64,000 nucleotides of DNA from Alitta virens (lineage: Eukaryota > Annelida > Polychaeta > Phyllodocida > Nereididae), in the NCBI GenBank assembly GCA_932294295.1, contig OW028584.1:8440407-8504406 (forward strand). Direction: 5' to 3'. Under the pieces are notes generated by a model that was given only the letters and a program-made list of their open reading frames with translations, did not search any database and was not told where the DNA came from. Within the stretch, counting starts at the first letter, position 1. Every line of letters begins with the position of its first letter. Of this stretch, positions 1-12,251 are shown piece by piece. The position numbers were made by a program, and so were the translations under genes.

Positions 1-592
1 TCGTTCAACAATGTTTGAACATGTTTCACAACAAATGAATATACTACTCTGATGAGGAATACCTGGCCCGTTCCTACATTGCAGTGATCTACTGGAATGA
101 AAACACTTGCAGAGACCACAATTCGGTTTGGAAATCTTCGGTAACTTCAGCAGCTACAAGAGCTGCTCGTCAAAAAAAAAACGTCAAAAAACATACATTA
201 ATTTTTTGCAGAAATGTGTGAGACTGCCACACTATTTCATTGCGTGAATGAAATGACCAGAAGAATGAACTGTATACAATTGTCTGTGTTTGTAGCCAAA
301 TAAATGTATTTTGTTTAATTTTGTAACTCTTTATAGAATGTGTGCCGGCCGATAAGTTGTGTGATTTTCATTAATTTTTGTTACCTACATGTTAGAATAT
401 ATCATTCACTGCTGATAAAGGTTCGTTATAAATGAAATATCTCAATTTGAAAATTGTGCATGTATACATGATATCTTAATTGTGTATTATATATAATAAT
501 AACATTCTACTGTATAAACAAGTTATCAGATGAAGTATGCTGTACTTATATAAAAGTGCATTATAATCCAATTCAGTCACACAAGAAATAAT
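1..592. other. AT-rich noncoding DNA
   Basis: I see no coding exon, RNA gene or clear repeat here. The sequence is AT-rich with a short A-run near 172-182. Confidence 0.5.
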
Positions 593-599
593 TTGATTT

Positions 600-1030
600 G
601 CGTGCATATCAGGTGCTCACTCAGGCCCATGTTATGTTGTGGTTACCAGTTGGATCCCTCTGGGCGGTCGTACATGGCCACTTCGTTAGTAAGGGCATTG
701 TCCGTACCAGCCATGTACTCAGCCTCAATGTGTACTAAGTGTGATTCCAAAATTGTCTCCAGGCAGACTTCTTTATAGAACCCAGACTGGCTGCATTAGC
801 GAGGCGAGTGTAGTGGCTGGGCCTCATACCTCTAAACATCAAGCCATGGAGGACCTTTTCATTGACAAAGTACTTGCCATTCCGAAGCCTTGAAGATGAT
901 GCCCACCAGAATTTGTGACACATCCTGCCAGGTCGCTTACAGTTCAGCTGCACCAGGGCTGCATTTCCTCACCTTTGGATCTTGCTGATCATCATTTGAC
1001 TCTTGCATCCTCGGGCGTGATCGTGAACTT
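600..1030 (-). pseudogene. decayed coding fragment, unknown family
   Basis: Read on the minus strand, about 953-735 gives a coding-like stretch containing WWASSSRLRNGKYFVNEKVL and HGLMFRGMRPSHYTRLANAA. After a one-base shift near 780 the downstream sequence continues as GFYKEVCLETILESHL and HIEAEYMAGTDNALTNEV, again coding-like, before a stop near 645. Two good stretches in different frames suggest a frameshifted exon or an old transposase fragment. The layout loosely recalls Kolobok-type transposases (a short hydrophilic run followed by a helix-rich region), but I do not see a diagnostic motif. Function is unknown. Confidence 0.4.
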
Positions 1031-1169
1031 GATTTACCAGTTTCTGCATAGACAATTTTGTTGTCATGTATACAAGGCATTTTTCTTCACCTCGATCACT
1101 CGGTTGGTCCATTGTCTGAAATATGAAAAGAGGACATATGAATGAAAGTACAAGCACGTCCACACTTAT

Positions 1170-3410
1170 ATTTTCTTCAACATTTATTTAGCTCATTCAT
1201 ATTTTGGCACTTCAGCAGGAGCTTCAATTATCATACGTACATACACTCTAAGAAGAGATTGTCTGTTTTCAGACAAATAGCAATAAATAATATGTAATCA
1301 TAGTAATGAAGAAAAATTTGGAAAATTAATATTTTCCCAAACCCTCCATATCTAAGCTGTTATTGTACTTACATGCATGCCATTTTGTTATGACATGACT
1401 AAATTATAGCACTTTTACTTTCTGAACCTAATTTTACATGTATTTCATACTGGTTTCAAAATAATTGAAAAAATAAATATAATTTTGGAAAATTTAAGTG
1501 TTTATATGTATGCTTTGAAATTGTATAACTTCATTGGTCCATTGTCTTTTATCATCCTTAATAAGTCAAGTTATTCTGGAAATATTTTGCCTAGTGTAGC
1601 CTAGATATATACCAAATCAAGGACACCAATTCATTTGACAATCCTGCTAATATCCATGGAAATAACGGACTGGGCAATATGATGCACTTCATTAAAGTAA
1701 ATATTTATAAAATTAATAAAGATTTCTCATATATATCTATCTATATTTGCATGCATTTTCTCATTTAAAATGCCTTTCAATTATAATTAAGTGCCCTTTT
1801 GAATAATACAAAAAAATATACAGTGTGCTAACATCAACAACCATGGAAAGGGCCAACAATAAAAATTGTCAATTACAATCCCAAGAGCAATTGTGTGCAG
1901 GGGCAGAACTTGTTTTTTATTTCATTGTGCGATATATAGATATAGACTCCTAATAACTTTCAGAATACATAATTTAATGATATCGTTGAAATTTGCATAT
2001 CTTGCATAATACCGCATTATCAGTGAACTCTTGTAATGACAAACGCATGGATTTCTCAATGGTTTTGTTCTTTACCCCTAAAGATTATGTTTATGAATTA
2101 AATTTCTTTGTACAGAGAAATTAGATCAATAAGCACAAAGGTTAATGTATCATGTACAAATGTAGAAGGAGATCAGATAGTTTAAACATACATCTTATCT
2201 TGTTTTATCTTATCTCATTCTACGTGAGATGCGTTTTATCAATTCAGTTTACCTGGTAACTAAATCATAAAAATTCTGGGACTCAACTTCGAAAAGTTTC
2301 AAAAGGTGTTTGTGAACAACTAAAGTATATTTATGTATATTTCCTAAAATAAATAAATTAAGTGATAAGTCCTTATAACTGTGATGAAAATCATGTAGGT
2401 GATTCTAGTGCTTTTAAATAACTAATTTAACTGACTAGTACAAATTCAGACAAATGCTAATAGTTCCTTATCACTACATTACAATTATAAATAGTTGTTG
2501 CTGTTATATTTTGGGTTAATTGGGTGTTGAATGCAGCAAATAGTAATAACAGTTTGGTTTCGAAAACATAGGCATTATAATTAGAATAACTGAGTTAAAA
2601 AAAAAAGAAGTATACACCCTCATGAACCAAACTGATGCATATTGTAACTAGAAAGCAGAATAGGTTGGTAAGTGAAAGTGCGCACATTATGTACAGAAAA
2701 TGAATCCACAAATTATTCTCCCTTGATTATGGAAACAGATTCAGAGACTTGTCATTTCATCTTAATTATCAGAATCTTGGCATTGTCATAAATACTGAGC
2801 TCTCTAAACCTTTTCAGTGTAAATGTGTGTTTCATGTCATATAACAATGTGAGGAGTTAGCATGACTGTCCAAGAGGAGTCTCCCGAAAGCACACATCAT
2901 TGTTATACACATTTTTACATATAAATTTCATTCGTAAATTGTGCCTGAACAAAGACACTATAATTTTGCCATCTTGAGCACAGTAGCAATTTGAGAGAGC
3001 TGGCAGCAAGATATAACATTGGCATAACTGACATTGGGAATACAGAAAGACTGACCAGTGCCCCCCTGTCGGTTACTGATTTCTGCACTTTAATTGCAGT
3101 GAAAGAACTATTTCACTCAAAAAGAGAAACAGACTCTAATCCACTTTTCGTTAACAAAATAATGTCGATTTTCTATTTTCATTGATGTACTTTTTGTAAC
3201 ATTTTTGTTTTCCCTTTCACATATGCCAAATAAATGTGCATTAATAAATATATATATATATATATATAGTGTGTCTGGAACTAGTTACTCAATTATCAAA
3301 AATTGTGACATGATATGACACTGTGAATTATGTGTCATAACAATTCAAAAAGGAACTCGGAGTATCAATCCATAATTATTTGATATCAAATTATCAATAG
3401 ATGATATCAA
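1170..3410. other. AT-rich noncoding DNA
   Basis: No convincing exon in either strand. It contains scattered A/T runs and a short (TA)n microsatellite at about 3249-3268. The small open frame at 2991-3185 has no recognisable features and I do not call it a gene. Confidence 0.5.
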
Positions 3411-3419
3411 CTTCAATAC

Positions 3420-3810
3420 AGACATAGGACCTTGTTTTGTGATAGGTTACATAACACCACGTGCAGCCGTAGTTGGTACAATGCTATTGTCAGGAGTTCT
3501 ATTGTTTCTGCTAATCCCCCCTCTACTACTCTACTAGCCTACAACTGTGGTGGGATCAACATAATGTCCCTCACAGAGACAATCACAAGCGGAGAAAGCC
3601 ACTTTACAAACGTTTTTGGGTGATTGTTAGCTGAACAGAGGGGCATGGAATGATCCTCGTTACATGGCAAGGAAGGCACTTGCACAAAGTGGTCAAGTGG
3701 ATCATCCAGCATGGGTTGGACCTGGAATATATCCTAGGGACATTATGCCACAATGTGTACTTGATCTTGTTAGAACTTGGTGACCCAATCTTCTTAAACA
3801 GATTTACATG
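3420..3810 (+). pseudogene. decayed coding fragment
   Basis: The plus strand at about 3640-3775 reads AWNDPRYMARKALAQSGQVD followed by HPAWVGPGIYPRDIMPQCVL and DLVRTW, then an in-frame stop and PNLLKQIYMGH. Just upstream, 3432-3530 reads DRLHNTTCSRSWYNAIVRSS in another frame. The pattern (Cys-rich/His segment, then PxCVLxLVRxW...PN...YMGH) resembles the short C-terminal zinc-binding-type domain found in many invertebrate P2X7-like and transposon-linked proteins, where a P-x-C-V-x-x-I-R-x-x-F/W-P pattern occurs. This is a loose match from memory. The frames are broken, so it is probably a dead copy. Confidence 0.35.
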
Positions 3811-3899
3811 GGACACAGAAGGCAGTGATCGAATCAGGACTATTTGGACAATTGCTAGTCTTATCTTGTGGAAATGTACATGAATTATGATGAATGACT

Positions 3900-5025
3900 G
3901 ATTAGAATTATTGGAATTATTCCACAGACACTGAAAATATGTTTGCTTGTTTGCCTTTCTATTTCAATATGGAGTTCATGGATTGAATAAATGTTGATCA
4001 TCACCATTGTGAAATTGTCATATTCTATCATTATTTATCCCATTGATTACTCAACAATTGAGGTGAGGCTTTACAATGTTTTCTAACTACTTGAAATCAA
4101 CACAATTCATTTTAGTTTATTTATTCACTGTACTTGCAAAGTTATCAAATCAATAACATACAAACCACGTAGTTTTCTTGATATGTCAACTACACACGTG
4201 GCTTGTGAGGATGTGGCTCTACAGGTCACGTGATTGTCAACCAATAACAGCCAAGCCCGGCCTGTCAATCATATTTGAAGTGCCGTGCTGTGCTTGCGAC
4301 TATATTTCCAATTATAAGCACTAATATACCGGCATCATTCAGAAAATAATTGCCAGCTATGATTTAGTCTTATGTTTATGAACGAACTAAGGCAAAAATA
4401 TAAGCTAGTTTGCATTACATTCTTTGATTATAAAGATTTCACGCAGAATGATGGGGTGCCTCGATGGCGGCCTTATATACAGGACCCCCGGCTTTTAACA
4501 CTATCACTGTTCATGTTTATAAAATTATAAATTATATATGTATATTTTTTTCTTAATATTTCAGGACTAAAGAATACTGAATGCAATATGTAAAAAGGCA
4601 TGGCTGAAGAGGGAGCTACATTTAATGCATTTATTACATCACTGACATGTTCTAGTGACTTTGTCGTTTGGCTGACTCTGTTCATAGACACATTTCTGGT
4701 AAGTATCATGAAGCACCATGATTGTTGCCACTGAATTTATAATACAGAGAGACTAATTACTTATTCGAGAAATTAATATTCCCAGGAATTTTTTAACATA
4801 AGACTTCTCCATAGAATTTTGGAGTATTGCAAAGTTTGGTTCATAAACTTTAGACGGGTGTGCACATTTTAATACTATCATAGTCAGACTTAATTTAACT
4901 GATCATACATTCAAATTTATGCACCTATGCGTCTGTGACATGAAATGTTTGGACATCATCACTGGTCAACTACATGCAGTTTTTTTTCTGTCATGGTATC
5001 AGGCATTACACCCTAATTTTGATAT
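3900..5025. other. noncoding DNA with a promoter-like patch
   Basis: No gene recognised. Around 4193-4250 there are two CACGTG E-boxes and a CCAAT-type box (AACCAATAACAG), which look promoter-like, but no open exon follows. The minus-strand open frame at 4473-4709 has no recognisable domain. Confidence 0.3.
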
Positions 5026-5628
5026 CAGTAGTCTGACCTCCATACATCTGGTCCCTTGGGAGAGAGGTTCTCTAATTAACAGGGCATACCTGCCAAGCCC
5101 CTTTGCAATAGCAATTAAGCAGCAATAACAAGTTTTTTTTCTAATCAATTTCACAAGGAAAATTATTTATTAAGGCCTTATCCCATTTATAACTAGCCTA
5201 TAATATGGGCCTAAGCATAAATAAAAGATATATCAGTTCATTGTATATTTAGTTTATGATTACAGGCATGATAGCTTCTGTTGCTCATTTCAAATCTTAG
5301 TAATCATAGTCTTAATAATTTTCTACAACTGACACTTGAATTGCACTTTACAACTGACACTTCATGGGTCAGTGCTAAGAGCTCCATTCTCAACATTCAA
5401 GTGTTAGCTGCTATTAGGCAAAAAATTTGAAAAGGTAATTAAAAGTCCAGAATTATTCAGTCAAGATGTTCACAATGGCATGACGTCAATTTGTGCTATG
5501 TCGACGCCGTTTAGTCTGTATTACATAATATTACATACTCTATGTCTGGTCAGTTGAGGAGACATGCGGGTACCGCAAATAAGGGAGGTTCACGTTAATT
5601 AGAGGCGCGATATAGGGAGGTCCAACTG
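5026..5628. mobile_element. probable pogo/Tigger-like nonautonomous element
   Basis: The right end, read on the minus strand, starts CAGTTGGACCTCCCTATAT and continues with CTCTAATTAACGTGAACC. The left end at 5026 reads CAGTAGTCTGACCTCCATA and also contains CTCTAATTAAC (about 5070). Terminal repeats of the form CAGTTGRACCTCC plus a CTCTAATTA block are characteristic of pogo/Tigger transposons (established knowledge). The right end abuts a TA, the expected target dinucleotide; the left flank is AT. No transposase remains, so it would be a degraded internal-deletion copy. Confidence 0.4.
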
Positions 5629-5630
5629 TA

Positions 5631-6186
5631 CTGGGAAAATTATTAGATTTTTCAGATGACTTTGTCAAAGTTAGACACATAAATGATGCCAAAGGTGCAT
5701 TCCTAAGAGAAATGTAATTGTTTAATGTATTTTAAATTATGCTGGGTTTGTAATGCAAAGTAATAAATAGTAACTGATTTCAAAGTGACTGTTTATGCTA
5801 TTTAAATATCAATACAGATTGGAAACTTTCTCATTGATAAAAACCATTCCAGTCATTTCATCTCAATTCTTCAATTTTTAGATCATTCCCACTTGACCAT
5901 TACAGATTATCCTGAAAATATTCTAAAAGTCCTGAATGTAAATTTCTTAAAAGGAAAATTTCTGGTGATGGTGTATGTTTAAAAATGGGCATGTGCAAAA
6001 TGATGTTTTAAAAAAGTTGTCAAAACTTAACTGACTGACAACTAAGTTTTAAAATGTTATTATTACTGCTCTAGTTAAGGTGATGTTGAATTATTCCTAG
6101 ATACAAAGCTGTGCTCTTCATATAGAAAACTAACCTGTTAAATACCAATAATTCAGTGGTACAATTTATGATATTAAAGTATGCTA
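5631..6186. other. AT-rich noncoding DNA
   Basis: Nothing recognisable between the Tigger-like remnant and the piggyBac element. Confidence 0.5.
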
Positions 6187-6190
6187 TTAA

Positions 6191-6205
6191 CCCTTACCGG
6201 ACGGG
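6191..6205 (+). repeat. piggyBac left terminal inverted repeat
   Basis: Starts CCCTTACCGGACG directly after TTAA; matches the right end over 13 bp, then one mismatch. Confidence 0.93.
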
Positions 6206-6703
6206 AAGGACGTTAGTGTCCATCAACTGCTAGCGGACGGGAGGGACTTTTTTGTACCTTCCTACTTTCCCTTAGCAATGCATCATTTGAGCAAAAATGA
6301 CGCATTAACAACATGTAAAAACCCAACATTTACTTTCCTAACCTTACCTCAAAGCTCCATATGCACTATGAATGATCAGCAGTAGTTTAAAAGCATGCAG
6401 TCAGGCAATTTAAGCGACGAAATCGACTCCTGACGGCTACGTCCGCCATTTTGGCTCCATGCCAAAATGCAAATGCTTCTTTTTACGACAAATTTCTAGG
6501 CTAATAAAATCGTTTAAAATATGCTGTGTCGTGTTTTTATTGTCTTTAAACTCCAATATTTGCATTTATAATTTTCAAGACTGAAAATACATTCTAAATT
6601 GATGACACAAAAGTGAAAGCAGGTCAGAGGTTACTAAGTGCTAAGTGCAGGTCTTGAACTCCATGATAGTGAAAGGTAAACACAAAAGTTGCGGGAGATT
6701 TAA

Positions 6704-9305
6704 ATGGACAGCGAAAGTGACAACAGTAGTTTGGAGGGTGATGGGGGCCTTGACTTTTCATTCAGCGACGTGGAAAGTGAAATTGAGGCTGATAACCCAG
6801 GCCCTGGTGGGGATGGTCAGGGCCATGGTCCCTGGATCCGGCTCATGGATCCAGGAGATTTTCATCCAAGAGTGGATCGTGTTTTTGATGAGCCTACAGG
6901 CCCAATAGATCCACCCAGGTAATTTATATTTTTCAATTTAATTAAATAACTTTTAATATATTGTTTTCATGCTATACAATTTATTATTTCAGAATATTTC
7001 ACTTTATTATATATATGCATACTACATGTAACATGGACACTGCATAAATATTATTCATTCATCAAAAATATATAAATTTATGATGGAGATATCATGTAAA
7101 TGCTGTGTTCAACACAAGACCAGAGACAATTGATATTACTTTTTTTTTTTCATTGCAGGTATGATGGTGAACCTGTCACATTTTTCAATTATATGTGTTC
7201 AGGTCAGGATTGCAACCTGTTCAACATTTTGGTTCTTGAAACAAACAGGTTTGCTCATCAGAGCAATGCTACAAGGTATGTTAAATTCATGTGCATCCGC
7301 AACATATGAGCAATATATTTTCTCGAATAAATTACATTAGGCCTAATTCTCAATTTTAGAATATCCCTCAGTACCAGTTAATGCATTTCATCATATGATG
7401 ATTTACTTGAAGTGCATAATTTATATTGTGTTATGTGAGTAAAAATATTCATTGCATGTAATTATCAGTTTTAAAGAATGTCTTACAATCTTGCAGTTGG
7501 TCAGACACTGATGAGGCTGAAATGAAGGCTTTTTTAGGCCTAGTGTTAATGATGGGCGCTGTGAGGAAAAGGAACCTCAAAAGTTATTGGGAGACAGACT
7601 GGCTCCAGTCTACGCCATTATTTGGACAAGTAAGATTGCAGTGTAATTTCTCACATATATATCTCATCATAACATACTGCACTCCTATTACAAACTTTAA
7701 TTTTGTCTGAAAAGGTAATGACATGAGGTTGATTCAAAACATACAGATGTATATTGTACTCCGTATCACTATTTTAAACATAGGTCATGGTCAGGGACAG
7801 GTTTTTGGCATTGTGGAAATATCTCCATGTGTCGGATAATACCAGATATCCAACGAACGGGCAACCAGGGTACGATCCCACCCATAAAATCAAGCCATTG
7901 ATGGACCTGTTGAATGAGGTATTTTCTACAAAATACCAACTCGGAAGGGACCTGTGTGTTGACGAATCCATGGTTGGATTCAAGGGACAGTGAGTACATT
8001 ACCAAAATCTAATATATTTCTGAAGATCATATAACATAAATAAACTGGGTGAATTATGAAACTATTATGAAACTAATGTTTGATTTTTTTTCTTCAGTCA
8101 CGCTATGGTGCAATACCTTCGCTTTAAGAAAGCGCACCAGTGGGGGCCCAAATTTTGGGTTTTAGCGGAATCAGACACAGGTTATGTTTCACAAATTCAG
8201 CCGTACAAAGGCAAGCGCTTTGACCCCATCATGCAACATCCCCAGGGCCTAAGTTATGCTGTGGTGCACAGTTTGGTATCGAGGTACTTTGGAAAAGGCC
8301 ATCATGTGACCACTGACAGGTACAGGCAATATGATTTTGTTGATTACAAAGTTTGGTAAAACTTCTGAATTCACAAGAACCACATCACAGTTGTTAATGG
8401 GCTGTTCTGATAACTTCTAATTTCAGCTTCTTCTCATCACCAGCCCTGGCAAACACCTTGTTCGCGGAGGCCACCTACTTTACTGGAACAATTCGGGTCC
8501 ACAGGCGAGGCATGTCCCACCTATTGAGGGACACCCGACTTCAGAGGGGAGAGGTCCTGGCCATGCAGCAGGGGCCACTTATGGCCCTAAAGATTCACGA
8601 TAGGAGTGTTGTGACATTTTTGTCAACTTTTGCTAATGGCAGGTGAGACATGATTAATTTGAAAAATGACTATTTAAACTTGGGGAGGACAGACTCATTT
8701 GATGTATACAATATAAACCCTTCCTTTTGCAGCCAAGTGACAGGAGAAGAAGGGAAGCTGCAGGTCATCCACAAATACAATAACACAATGCAGGGAGTGG
8801 ACCGCAATGACCAGTTGGTCCACTCACTCGAACCATCGACCAAGTGCATGAAGCTTTACAAGAGGATTGTAATCAACTGCTTATGCAGAGTTGTTGGTAA
8901 ATATCAATTTAGTGATGATATCAGCTATTAATGCATTTGAATTAAGTTCAAGTCATAACATATATCATTAAAATCTAAAGCAATACATTTTATGCTTTTT
9001 TAGTAAATGCCTACATCGTCTACCGTCAGGTGAGGTTTCATCGCCAAAAAATGAATCATCTGCAGTTTCACTCAGCTGTAGCTAAGGGACTCATCAGAGA
9101 CTACAGGGTGAGGAGGGAAGTGCCTCGGCAACTGCAGCCCTTTGCTCGTCTAGAGGAGCGACACTTTCCCAGCTGGCAGAATGGGAAGAGGAGGAGGAAC
9201 TGCGCAGTTTGCGGCAAGAAGAGGAGAAGCTGGTGCAGTGGATGCAGAGTGGGCCTTTGTGTGGACCCCTGCTTCCGCAGGTATCATACTTTGGTGCACC
9301 CGTAA
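6704..9305 (+). CDS. piggyBac transposase, eight exons, 524 aa
   Basis: This is the DDD/DDE transposase that cuts and pastes the surrounding element at TTAA. Exons by my reading: 6704-6918, 7159-7275, 7497-7629, 7784-7989, 8098-8319, 8427-8642, 8733-8896, 9004-9305. All introns (90-240 bp) are GT-AG, and the joined length is 1,575 nt, open throughout. The three catalytic aspartates lie in CVDESMVGFKG (exon 4), TTDSFFSS (split across exons 5 and 6) and MQGVDRNDQL (exon 7). The N-terminus is acidic and proline-rich. The C-terminus is the cysteine-rich zinc-binding domain (NCAVCGKKRR, CSGCRVGLC, PCFRRYHT) that binds terminal repeats. It is similar in layout to PGBD4-type proteins. A domesticated host gene is an alternative, but the flanking repeats argue for a transposon. 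Confidence 0.94.
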
Positions 9306-9515
9306 GTTGGGTTGTTGAGCAACACCCATAGAGCTCCATAGGCCTATGTATATATTTTGTATTATTGTATATATATTTATATAATCATATAGTTATTTAT
9401 TTATATTTACACTGTATATATATTATATTTCATCTAGTGTACATAACAAATATTGGTAACAAGTTGTAACAAGTGCACATAATCTTTTCCCTTTACCAAA
9501 CTATGCCCCTGAGTT

Positions 9516-9521
9516 AATAAA
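9516..9521 (+). terminator. poly(A) signal of the piggyBac transposase
   Basis: AATAAA about 210 bp after the transposase stop, the first canonical signal downstream. Confidence 0.6.
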
Positions 9522-9539
9522 GTATCATTGCATTGTGAC

Positions 9540-10800
9540 TTGTCTTATTTTTATTCAATATAGGGAAGAGCATTTCAGGAATTGCATGTATTCAATATAG
9601 AGCTATGCTCTAAACTGTGCCTGACTCCCCATTAGTGGCAGCTCCAAGGGGGGGGGGGGAGGAAGGAGGAAGGGCTTCAGGCTCCCTCCAAAAATCCTAC
9701 AAGTCCACCCCCCCCCCCCAAACTTTACATTAAGGTCTGCTGCCAAAGTGTTGCAAATGCCCTTGCACATTAATCTTATTTATTTAATTGAGCACTTCAT
9801 TACATGTATGAAGTCTGGATATTCAGTTAAACAATGTCAGTCAATGCTACTGCAAGTAAGCTTTGCCAGCTCCTATGACTGGCTGCAATTAAAGAGGCAG
9901 ATGCAATGATGAGATGATAATGTTAAATTTTAAGTCCACACCATGTTACACATTTATCCCATTGTCGGGTTTTTTACGTGCCTCAGCATTGAAGTTTGGA
10001 GTACTTGCTTGGATATTTTACTTTGGTCAATTCAGTACTTGAGTTGCATGCATGCTAATACAAATCCATATATGCAGGCCTATATATTAAATAATATTAG
10101 GCATAATTTATTATTATAGGTGCCGTTATTATATGAAATAATATATAATTGATAGGCACTGGTGCGTGCATGTGCTGATGAATAACTCGTTCATTCATAT
10201 ATTAGCCTATAGATGCACAATGAACAACATTATCCAAAATGTTTTAGACTGGTTTCTTTCTGTGTCATAAATATTAAAATCATATATATATATATAATAC
10301 ATGATAATATTTTCAAAAGCTGCCACATACTGAAAAAAATAAAAAGGGTCCAGCTTGTAGCATTATGGCTTTAAAAAAATGACATTTGATTGATTTTGCA
10401 TCACATATAAAAATGTCATTTTCACACACAGCTCTTTTAATTCTGATAGATAGAGATACATTTTGGCACGTAAAAAACAGGACAATAACGGCTAACTAAC
10501 CCTTTGAATGCATTAACTATGACTGACAGTGCGAGTTAATGGCCTCAGAACTGTAAGGTGCTGCCCTCTCTTGTAAAATGTGCATGCAAATTGCATTCCA
10601 CAAGATGGCGCTTGCAAATTTTTGTCACCCTGTATATTCATGAGACACTCCTCAGGTAAACATGCGCGAAGCAAGGATTTGCAGAAGTGATGCATTGCTC
10701 CAGAATAAAGTAATAAAGAGTAAGAAGTTAATGAAAACTTTCGGGATTCACGTCACATGAATCCAGAATGAGACTCCCGTCCCTGGCAACCGCAGGATTC
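9540..10800. other. noncoding 3' part of the piggyBac element
   Basis: About 1.3 kb without coding potential. It contains a G-run (9649-9660) followed by a C-run (about 9705-9718), and a repeat block (9909-9995) resembling 45674-45760. CCCATTGTCGGGTTTTTTAC at 9958 recurs imperfectly in inverse orientation at about 10465 (GGCACGTAAAAAAC). It may hold a second, nested element. Confidence 0.5.
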
Positions 10801-10807
10801 GCATTGG

Positions 10808-10822
10808 CGCGTCCGGTAAGGG
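10808..10822 (-). repeat. piggyBac right terminal inverted repeat
   Basis: Ends CGTCCGGTAAGGG immediately before TTAA (10823-10826); reverse complement of the left end. Confidence 0.93.
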
Positions 10823-10826
10823 TTAA

Positions 10827-11448
10827 AGTATGTGTAAAGAACTAACAGTATAGAGCTCTAACTATTTAGGAGGCATTTGGCAATCAGTATTGTGACGTCA
10901 CAATAACTTTGGCAATATGGTCATATTTACTGCAGTGGAATTCTGGGTGGTAGCTGCTGGGTAGTTCATAGGTAATAAGATTTGAGTACTAGGTAATTGC
11001 ATACATTGTGGCTCTCAGGTCACTATATATATATAGGATAGCCAACTTTGTGTATCCCCTAATACAACCACCTTGCTATTATGATCACTTGGGCCTGAAA
11101 CCATGGGTGGTTGCTAATATTTTCAGTTTTTTTTCAGGATCAGTACACATTCTCCACTGGCTGTAGTTAATTGTGTAGCAAACGATGCATGATGTTTGGC
11201 TGGTGTGCGTTTTCTAACTTCAGAACTGTTCCATTTTAAAGGGTGGGGTGGAGGGGGAATTTTGTTTTTTGAAGACCCCCCCCCCCCTTTTTTCTGAATT
11301 AAAATATTAAGAAAATACGAAAAATACTGGTCTTTCGGAAGTTCTATGCAAATAAAAGACGTCAGAAAAACAGAAATGCTGGGTAAATATGTATATGTAT
11401 AAATAATATGTTATTAATCTTTATTGGTCTTTTATGGGTCTCATAAAA
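10827..11448. other. noncoding DNA
   Basis: No exon recognised. It contains a G-rich/C-run low-complexity patch (about 11240-11290). Confidence 0.5.
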
Positions 11449-11456
11449 GGTTGTAC

Positions 11457-11829
11457 TAGTGATGTCACAATGTCTTTTTGTTTAAGAATTCGATGATGAT
11501 CAATTGCTAATTTTGTATAGTGCATTTAAAAAAAAAACACATCAGTTGGTTATCAAAAAATTAAAAGGAATCCGACGGCCCTTCCTCCCTTTAGGAGTTT
11601 CATATGATCATAAATAACTTAAGGTATTATAAGAAAAATTACTGGAGATAAATTGTATTTACTTACAGGTACCTTTAATTATTTTTGACAAACTAGCTAT
11701 GATAGCAGTTGATTTAACAAAGGTGACTACTCAAATACAAACGGCACCCGAACCGACTAATAATCGATCATCAGTTGATGCAACCAAACTGATGATCAAC
11801 TACGAAAATGTAACTGAGTGACATCACTA
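11457..11829. mobile_element. hAT-type miniature inverted-repeat element
   Basis: The ends are perfect 12-bp inverted repeats, TAGTGATGTCAC and GTGACATCACTA. They are flanked by an 8-bp near-duplication, GGTTGTAC on the left (11449-11456) and GGTTGTAT on the right (11830-11837). An 8-bp target duplication and this kind of short terminal repeat are typical of hAT transposons. The 373-bp interior has no coding capacity, so it would depend on a transposase elsewhere. Confidence 0.72.
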
Positions 11830-12251
11830 GGTTGTATTGTTTATCATTACATTTTACGATACTACTTACAATCTTTCTAGTAAATATGCATAATAACTAA
11901 CAAGATCATATCTGTTGACAACGAGATGGATGTCTTGAATGTTTCACATACATGTTTCTTGGAGCCCAAAGCCGTAAACAGATATGAAAATTCCAAAATG
12001 TTGTTTTTTGCGTTTTCTCGCAAAAATGACTACATGAGGGGTCACGATTGTCACAATTTCACATATAAATGGTAAATTCCAGAATACATCAACTTCATGT
12101 AGTAACAATTGTTTTATTTTCATTTTTTATTGATAACGATTCAATGAATTATTGATAGTAACGTATTATTAGGTGAAGATCTTATAACTATCTGTTTATC
12201 TACATATCTACATATTTATACTCTATGAGGTATTACTAACTTTATTAACAA

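Larger units (their letters stand above)
6191..10822 (+). mobile_element. complete piggyBac transposon
   Basis: The 4,632-bp element is bounded by TTAA on both sides (6187-6190 and 10823-10826), the hallmark target duplication of piggyBac. The ends are inverted: CCCTTACCGGACG at the left and CGTCCGGTAAGGG at the right. Inside the left end an imperfect direct repeat (CGGACGGGAAGGAC at 6198, CGGACGGGAGGGAC at 6234) forms the kind of subterminal repeat that transposases bind, and a related motif in inverse orientation lies near 10773. It encodes one multi-exon transposase (6704-9305). Because ends, target duplication and transposase frame are all intact, the copy looks young and possibly autonomous. 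Confidence 0.95.
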
